64,000 nucleotides of DNA from Adiantum capillus-veneris (taxonomy: Eukaryota > Streptophyta > Polypodiopsida > Polypodiales > Pteridaceae), in contig CM043958.1 of the NCBI GenBank assembly GCA_014529385.2, positions 77,856,169 through 77,920,168 of the forward strand, read 5' to 3'. Of the stretch, positions 57,987 through 64,000 are shown piece by piece. The notes under the pieces are model-generated. The model did no database searches and was not told the DNA's origin. It worked only from the letters and a program-made list of their open reading frames with translations. Each line of letters opens with the position of its first letter. The first letter of the stretch is position 1. Both the position numbers and the translations under genes were made by a program.

Positions 57987-58213
57987 TGTTACCATATACA
58001 TGTGGTAGTGATGTGTGTTAACACACTAGGACCGCCGGGGCATTTTTTCCCTTGTTAGGAGTTTTTTCCCCCTGTGCATTGTATATACGCCCATCACTCT
58101 AGGGATATCAATGTTTCCATTGCACACTAAGTAACACACTCTCTATTGTGTGCCTTGAGCTTCCTTCGTCTTCTCCAAGCTGTGTGTGTTTCTCTGCAAC
58201 CCTAATTCCAACA
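57987..58213 (+). repeat. Copia-B2 3' LTR
   Basis: 227 bp, preceded by the same AGGGGGGA polypurine tract as in B1. Confidence 0.94.
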
Positions 58214-58510
58214 TGGTGTGCATGGTTATGGATTGACATGCAATGCTTTTGTAAAAGGGAGGCCTAAATTTTGGCATAAGGTACTTAGCACTAAACCATC
58301 AAATACTCAAGGGACACAAGTGTACTCTGCACCCTTTGGGAGCTGTGATTTAAGGCCATTGTTGTGTGAGATTTTCTAATTTTTTTCCTTTCCCCTCTCA
58401 TAGACTAAGTCTTGGGTTAAGGAATATCTATGTGTGTCTCAATCTCCACTATCATGCCCTCATAATCTTTTTCATGCTCATGGGTTTATGCAAGGGGGCA
58501 ATTTCGTACC
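58214..58510. repeat. Dispersed repeat, right part after Copia-B2
   Basis: Begins with the target duplication and continues the paralogy to 50355-50590, with about 80 extra bases near 58280-58350. Confidence 0.85.
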
Positions 58511-59155
58511 CAAGACTGTGTTTCAGGAGCAACGATCACACTGTTTTTCAACATGGCTAGATTCAGGAGGTCACTGTTGCAGGTTTGTGTCTATATCCTG
58601 GAGAAGCTATAGGATCCAACAAGCTTCACTTGCAATTGTTTTGCTTGCATCTGCTGTCGATTAAGTGCAAGTAATAGCCTAATTTTGCACGTAAGGATTT
58701 GAGAGAAAGTGGAAGGTCATGGTTTCAAAGCCCTAGAATGCATGTTGATCTCTTCCATCGCCTTTTGACTAGCTTTAATTCACCTCAAGATTTATGCAAA
58801 CACCCAACGTTGTAGATCTCCTTGACCTCCCACTTGGGGCCAAAACTATACTCATTTCTTGACTTTATTAGGATAGGGGTGTATAAAGACTGCCTAGTGG
58901 CAATGCTTGCTATCAAAGCTCACAACTTTTGATCGGAGTGACTCCTTTGACATTTAATACACGACCATTTGGTGATGCTTTTGATGCTTTACATGAAATC
59001 GATTGAGCAGAGGCATTTGAGAATCCTAAACTCGCAATTATATAGGTTTAGTCAATGCAATTTTTAAACATCGAGGCTAAGTTAGTTGGGAAATCTACTC
59101 GTCTCTAGCCAGATAGCCTTGCTTAAAATTTATGGTGTTCTAAAGGGTTTTGACA
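58511..59155. other. Non-coding DNA, nothing recognised
   Basis: No family motif on either strand. Confidence 0.5.
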
Positions 59156-59179
59156 CCCCCCCCCCCCCCCCCCCCCCCC
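59156..59179. repeat. Poly-C tract, 24 C
   Basis: An uninterrupted run of 24 cytosines followed by AACACACAT. It is rare in an AT-rich setting and able in principle to form i-motif/G-quadruplex structures. Confidence 0.95.
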
Positions 59180-59502
59180 AACACACATATGTACATGAAT
59201 CCTTAAGCATAAAGCACATGATGCCCTTGCAAATGTCTTGAGCGTCAAATGATGCCCTGGAGGGTCTTTGATGCCCAATTTGGGCTCCAAATTTGAGCAC
59301 TTAAATAAAATATTAAAATTGTTGCTGGTAAAAAAACCTTAGCATTAACACCCATTTTCTCTCGAAAGGCAGTGCCAACAAAACGTACATACATTATATA
59401 TACGTGTATACATATGGACATCATGTTACACATAGGCATTTGATTATTACTCTCTCTCACTCACTCTATACACAGAGAAACAGGCAGCCGAGAAGCAGCG
59501 GC

Positions 59503-59553
59503 ATGGGGGAGAAGAGGATCGATCCGGAAGGCGCGTTGGAGGGGCAGGTCTAA
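59503..59553 (+). promoter_or_regulatory. Short upstream open frame before the PIG-N exon
   Basis: ATG at 59503 and TAA at 59551 enclose 16 codons. The frame is the same as that of the PIG-N start at 59569, only six codons further on. It may be a regulatory upstream frame or the original N-terminus cut off by a stop mutation. Confidence 0.5.
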
Positions 59554-59568
59554 GGCTACTCAAAGAAA

Positions 59569-59737
59569 ATGGAGAGAGTGTGGAAAGAAGCAGGTCTCGT
59601 GGCCTTGGGCGTTATTCTGCACGCCCTTTACATGCTCAGCATCTTCGACATCTATTTCAAGACTCCAATCGTTCATGGAATGGAGCCAGTTCCTCCCCGC
59701 ATTCAGCCGCCTGCCAAGCGCCTTGTCCTTTTTATAG
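59569..59737 (+). CDS. PIGN: GPI ethanolamine phosphate transferase 1, first coding exon
   Basis: The encoded start includes LGVILHALYMLSIFDIYFKT and PIVHGMEPVPPR, then PAKRLVLFI. This is the characteristic N-terminal membrane segment and luminal beginning of PIG-N, which adds ethanolamine phosphate to the first mannose of GPI anchors in the ER. In the family the next residues are the ADG metal-binding start of the phosphatase-like domain. Here a G|GT donor at 59737/59738 fits an intron at that point. No second exon is seen in the remaining 4.2 kb, so the gene has a long first intron or is broken. Confidence 0.8.
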
Positions 59738-61343
59738 GTTACTTGCATGATCTTGCCTTCTGTACCTATCTGTGCTTTGTTGAGTTCTATATTTTCCCTT
59801 GGTTTCGTTACCTCAGCTTAAATAATGTCTTTGTCTTCTGCCTTCTACGTAAATTTTGCAAATGCTGCTGGGTTCGTTGATCATATGCATCAATTGGCGT
59901 ATGAACTCAACCGAGGCAAAGAAAACCTTTTTTGGGAGGACCTTTTTTGATTAGGCGGGGTTTAATGAAGTTCTTAAAGAGCATCAAATTGAGCATACTC
60001 ACACATAGAATGGAAACCGTTTGAATCTTAATTTAAATAGATTACAATTAATCAATCTTTGATGTTCACACGCACTAATATTTTGTACATATGACATGGA
60101 TAATGCATATTAACACACATCAATTGCAATGCATCTCATGGTCACACTTAATATTAGATGTAGTAAGTTTTCAAGAAAATTTTATTATTTTGTTTTTAAT
60201 TTGGATATGAAACATTAACTACCGAAAGGTTTAAATTAGGTTAATTCGTTTTTGACTTACCTTCTTCGCCATTGTCCCGTCCTTCTTCTCTTCCTCAACA
60301 ACAAACATCAATGGAGGCTCTTGCTTCGCCCTAGAGGGACTCAAACGAAGCCCCCCCGCTTGACCGGCAGAGCCTAGTATTTGACTTGCTCTATCGCCGA
60401 CGGAGCAAGTGAGCCTTGCAGCAGTGGTGGATCGCCTTCAAGCCACCTCTGTCATTTGCAAGATTATCGCCACCAGTCGAGCAGAGGTGAGGTGCGTGAT
60501 CTCCTCCATGCCTGCCTTCTCACGGAGGTGGGCATCTACTTATAGGTCTCTGAACGTGGTTACTACTAGATCGAGTTTGAGACGCTTGAGATGGCTTCCA
60601 AATTCATTTTGATGAGCTCATTGGCCATCCGAGCAGATAGGGCTCACTTTCGATGGTGGCGTCATAGTTTCGACCCAGCTTTTGATATTCTCGTCGAGGA
60701 AGCAGATTTGCTAATTTTAATTTGCTTCCCCAGCCTAAGAAGAGAGTATCTCCCTTTCTTTATATCAAAGATTGGTTCACAGATTGGGAAAGAATTCACA
60801 CCCAAAAGCACTTGCACCCAAAAGCCCACACCAACTCTGCTAAAATCTTCCAACGCAAAACGCGAAAATCCGTAAAGCTTGCCACATCTTCACTGTTAGT
60901 GCAAAACGCGAAAATCAGCCCAGAGTTCAAGCTTTTGATATTTTTGGGTTTAGGCCTCACGGTCGGTGCTCCAAGAATTGGGTAGGATTAGGTTTTCAAT
61001 AAAAACCCTAACCTCTGTTTTCTTTTTTTAATCAAAATCCTAGCCCCTTTTGTTTAGGCCCTTGGGCCACACTTTCTTGGTTCAGTTATTCGGGTTTTTG
61101 TTCGTCTTGTCTACTCGGCGATTGCTCTTCAAGTTGGGCACACCACATCATCACTTTGTGACAATCCCCCCTCTTGAAAGAATTGTAATCACCGCAAAAT
61201 AGCCAAAGGATAGAAACTTTCTTCAGTAGACACTGACTCTATGTAGTATGTACCCATGCACCAGACTCGACCAATTCAACACTTTCACAAAGACATCAGT
61301 CACTGATCAATCACATTTCTATTAAGGGTGTTAGATACAGATC
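59738..61343 (+). other. Probable PIG-N intron or non-coding DNA
   Basis: No continuation of PIG-N is visible. Region 60300-60960 has higher GC and short frames with no recognised family. Confidence 0.4.
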
Positions 61344-61434
61344 ATGATCATTGTAACCTATTTAGCAATCACATCTAGACCGTGCTGATCTTTTCACGGG
61401 TATCTTGATCTACTGAATCTTGTTACTATCATAT
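61344..61434. repeat. Left arm of a 90-bp inverted repeat
   Basis: Reverse complement of 63034-63126 with scattered differences. Shared blocks are GATCTTTTCACGG and TTTAGCAATCACATC. The arms enclose a Ty3 integrase fragment. Confidence 0.88.
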
Positions 61435-61699
61435 TCGTATCCTTTCTTTTTCACATTTCAATCAAGTAAACCATGCCCACGACCATCCCTACAAGACAGT
61501 ACATCCACATAGCATGCAATTCACAAATCACACACTAAGTTCACACTAAACACTTGTGTTTCAATCATTCAATCTCATTTCGTAAAAAAACTCTTTATGC
61601 ACTTCCAGATTGTTCACGTTACGTGAAAGAAGAATTTGGTGGTAGACTTGTTGTCGTATAGCTACAGGTATCGGCCATCTCGACGATACATCACTTGAA

Positions 61700-62760
61700 C
61701 TTTTAGGATATGCTTGATCAATATGCTATATATCCCAATTTTCTCAACATCTTTGATAGGATACAGAGTGGGGAGACAGTTGCAAGTTATACTATCAAGG
61801 AAGGCTACTTGATGTGGAAAACCATGTTGTGTGTAACATGTGGTTTAAGAAAAAAGGTGTTAATGGAGTGCCACAATGCTTCTTTTGTTGGGCATAGAGG
61901 CATCGAGAGTACCTTGAAAGGGGTGAAAAAGTATTTCAATTGGCCTCAACTAAAAATAACGTGGATGAGTTTCTATGCACTTGTTTGGTGTGTCAAAAGG
62001 TTTGACAGGCACAAATTGGCAGGACTCCTACAACCTTTACCTATTCCTGACCGACCTTGGAGAATATAACAATGAATTTCATCTTGCAAAGACTGGGCAT
62101 GATGGTATTTGGACAATCATCGACAGATTTGGCACGCAGGCTCACTTCATACTGGTAAAGAAGACACTTAAAGCTGACCATTTGTCCAAACTCTTTCTCT
62201 CACAGATTGTAAGACTACATGACATGTCTACATCTATAGTGCCAGATAGTGACCTCCGATTCACGAGTTTCTTCTGGGAGCAGTGTGGGAGAATATAGGC
62301 ATTTAGCTTGAATTTTTGTCATCGTGTCATCCATAGACAGATTGGCAATCAAAGATAGCGAACTTAGTGGTTTTGGACTTGTTGAAGTCTTATATCTCTG
62401 CTCACAAGACTCAGTGGGAGAAGTATTTGTCTCTGGTCGAGTTTGCTTACAACAACACTGGTCACACGTCTACGAGGAAGGCACCATTTGAGATTGTTGA
62501 GGTTGCTAGAAAGGTTCCACCGATTTTGAGCACCAAGGACAAGATTTTTGAAGCAAATCAGTACACATGATCTAGACATTGCTTTTGCCAAGGTAAAGGA
62601 GGCTTTGCAGAAGTCTCAAGCACGGCATAAGAAGGTAGCGGACAAGCATCGACGCAACTTGCAATTGAAGGAGAATGATTGGGTGCTTCATCGGTTGGAG
62701 AAAGCACGGGTAAGCTGGTCCGCTGATATTTGTTCAAGTTCAGGAACTATCCAGCTCTAG
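61700..62760 (+). pseudogene. Ty3/gypsy integrase remnant
   Basis: Pieces in order: YTIKEGYLMWKTMLCV, HRGIESTLKGVKKYFNWP (zinc-binding region), LAGLLQPLPIPDRPW, GIWTIIDRFGTQAHFIL, KADHLSKLFLSQIV with VPDSDLRFTSFFW (second Asp), then WEKYLSLVEFAYNN, and the tail ARHKKVADKHRRNLQLKE. Frame changes lie at about 62070, 62300 and 62570. No gag, reverse transcriptase or LTR pair is seen, so this is an isolated fragment of a third Ty3 lineage. Confidence 0.85.
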
Positions 62761-63640
62761 CACTACCATTGTGAAACTCCACAATGAAGGCGTGCTGCAC
62801 AAGAGGGGAGCCACTCCACCCCCTTGTCACAGGTTACCTAGAATGGAATAAAGTCGCTAATTTCTGTAGGATACACGGTATTTTGTTGAATGACTTTATG
62901 AAAAGATGTACATTGAAATGGGAATTTCTAAAATGAACTTGTTACATGTGCTCTCTCGTGTGTGTTGTTTGAGTACGTGTCGAAAAGATGAAATGACTGC
63001 AGCATTTTATCTCTTTCACTTGACAAGTGATTGAATGTGATAGTAACGAGATTTAATAGATCAAGATATCCGTGAAAAGATCAACACGGTTTGGATGTGA
63101 TTGCTAAATAAGTTACAATGATTATGATTCTCATTGTAAGGTGCAGCGGAAGTGAATGTTGATAATGCTCAGGATGAGTGCTCCGAACTTTACTCAAGGG
63201 TTCCTTTTACTTACGGAAGGGAGAGCCTTCCGTTCCCAGAGAGAGTGCAAGTGCAATGATCACAAACAAAGTGAATGCTACTGTGAATAAAAGTGTTGAG
63301 AGAGAGAGAGAGAAGAATACGACACCAGACAGTTCTCAAACCTCCCTCCAAGGGCCCCCTCTCAATGGCGAGAGGTCTATGCTTTGGATTGCACAAATTT
63401 GGTACAATGGTCTAGATGCAAGGACTTGCCGATGATGTCGACGACAATGATGGCGACGACGAAGACGAGCTGAAATGCAAAAACGCTAGGGTTGATCTGG
63501 CTGAAAACTGATAACGCTGATTTGCTGCTGAATACTGACACTATATTTGAGAGACGACGATGACGATGATGATGACTGTGCAGTGACTGTAACAAGGAAT
63601 CAACACGCAAATTTGCTGAAACGATCAACGATTGTTAAGC
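62761..63640. other. Non-coding DNA between Ty3 fragments
   Basis: It holds the right arm of the inverted repeat and a short GA run at 63298-63313. No gene is recognised. Confidence 0.5.
63034..63126. repeat. Right arm of a 90-bp inverted repeat
   Basis: Partner of 61344-61434. It could be two oppositely oriented fragments of one LTR. Confidence 0.88.
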
Positions 63641-63649
63641 ATTGTGTGT

Positions 63650-63870
63650 TCCTTGCATGCAAACTAGGTGGAAGATTAGTCACAAAATCCATAGAGATAT
63701 CTTAAAAAGGTCCTTTGGGAATAGGCAACGACATCAAGACACCTTGCTGCCTGTACCTAGGGGCTTTTACCTTCTAACAAATGGTGCACTGTGTGACATA
63801 ACGAAACACATCTTTTCACATTTTAGGCCAATAAAAGAATCTTTCTATTTTTTCCGATGTGGTGTTCATT
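63650..63870 (-). pseudogene. Ty3/gypsy integrase zinc-binding fragment, minus strand
   Basis: Minus-strand translation gives IERFFYWPKM, DVFRYVTQCTIC, LMSLPIPKGPF and DISMDFVTNLPPS, the zinc-binding end and start of the integrase core. Stops occur in between. It is oriented opposite to the 61700 fragment and continues no visible element. Confidence 0.75.
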
Positions 63871-63883
63871 CCATAGTTACATG

Positions 63884-63956
63884 GGACGGCGGTTCGGGGT
63901 CGGGAACGGGGACGGGACGGCAAAAGTCAAGAAACGGGGACGGGGGTCGGAACAGC
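63884..63956. repeat. G-rich GGGACGG-type degenerate repeat
   Basis: Several GGGACGG / GGGGACGGG / GGTCGG words in about 70 bases, then an A run. Enough G-triplets for possible quadruplex formation on this strand. Confidence 0.75.
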
Positions 63957-64000
63957 AAAAAAAAAAAGAGTTTTTTTTGGCATTTTTTGACCTACACACA

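Larger units (their letters stand above)
53087..58213 (+). mobile_element. Copia-B2: full-length Ty1/copia retrotransposon, nearly open
   Basis: 227-bp LTRs (53087-53313, 57987-58213) and a perfect target duplication TGGTG (53082-53086, 58214-58218). One frame runs from gag to RNase H, broken only by TAG codons at 54240 and 55362. It nevertheless carries a 36-bp deletion in reverse transcriptase and changes at the protease Asp and the zinc-knuckle His. It is the better preserved of the two B copies. Confidence 0.96.

Noticed and set aside
60409-60985. Plus-strand frames in GC-richer DNA after the PIG-N exon
   Set aside because: They do not continue PIG-N and match no family I know; left as possible intron.
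63298-63313. Short GA run as another LINE tail
   Set aside because: The hairpin and GGACGA block that mark the LINE end are absent next to it.

Overview
The window looks like a gene-poor, repeat-dominated stretch of a land-plant nuclear genome. Supporting signs are several families of Ty1/copia and Ty3/gypsy LTR retrotransposons with initiator-Met tRNA primer sites, a LINE, long CT/GA, CA/TG and TA microsatellites, and two fragments of ordinary plant genes. The style of the chromovirus-like Ty3 elements and of the LINE reverse transcriptase suggests a non-seed plant, possibly a fern, but that is a low-confidence inference. There is no bacterial-type operon, CRISPR array or RNA gene, and no coding region that is both complete and intact.

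Layout. 1-6323: non-coding DNA with a 134-bp tandem duplication (454-718), a cluster of short GA-containing repeats (1405-2182), a 5'-truncated LINE-tail element lying between two GA arrays (2447-2794), and other microsatellites. 6324-about 13935: a Ty3/gypsy element (A1), forward strand, whose 5' LTR was split by a younger copia element (Copia-A, 7480-10131, TSD AAGTT). A1 has lost its reverse transcriptase and 3' LTR. 15694-20176: a near full-length LINE on the minus strand with GA arrays at both ends. 20361-25500: Copia-B1 (TSD GTGCC). 25834-35026: a second Ty3/gypsy family (Gypsy-C) with 1.85-kb LTRs. 35598-36060: a 5'-truncated LINE copy between two CT arrays. 37990-46288: Gypsy-A2, a relative of A1 on the minus strand with both LTRs, TSD CAAAC and a chromodomain-like C-terminus. 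46590-47395: a broken Sec14/CRAL-TRIO-like gene fragment (minus) with an internal 307-bp duplication. 47396-49888: microsatellite-rich DNA including a palindromic minisatellite. 53087-58213: Copia-B2 (TSD TGGTG), inserted in one copy of a dispersed repeat whose uninterrupted copy lies at 50037-50590. 59569-59737: a recognisable first coding exon of PIG-N (GPI ethanolamine phosphate transferase 1). 61344-63870: fragments of Ty3 integrase in both orientations and a 90-bp inverted repeat.

How it works together. Every element carrying gag/pol is disabled by stop codons, frameshifts, deletions or catalytic-residue changes, so any further movement would need proteins supplied from elsewhere. Perfect TSDs and similar LTR pairs show that several copies entered fairly recently. 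The most interesting signal is the LINE. Its 3' end runs straight into a (CT)n tract after a conserved small hairpin, and all three copies in the window have CT/GA arrays on both sides. This suggests a non-LTR retrotransposon that targets, and/or seeds, CT microsatellites, and it may explain part of the unusual abundance of these arrays here.
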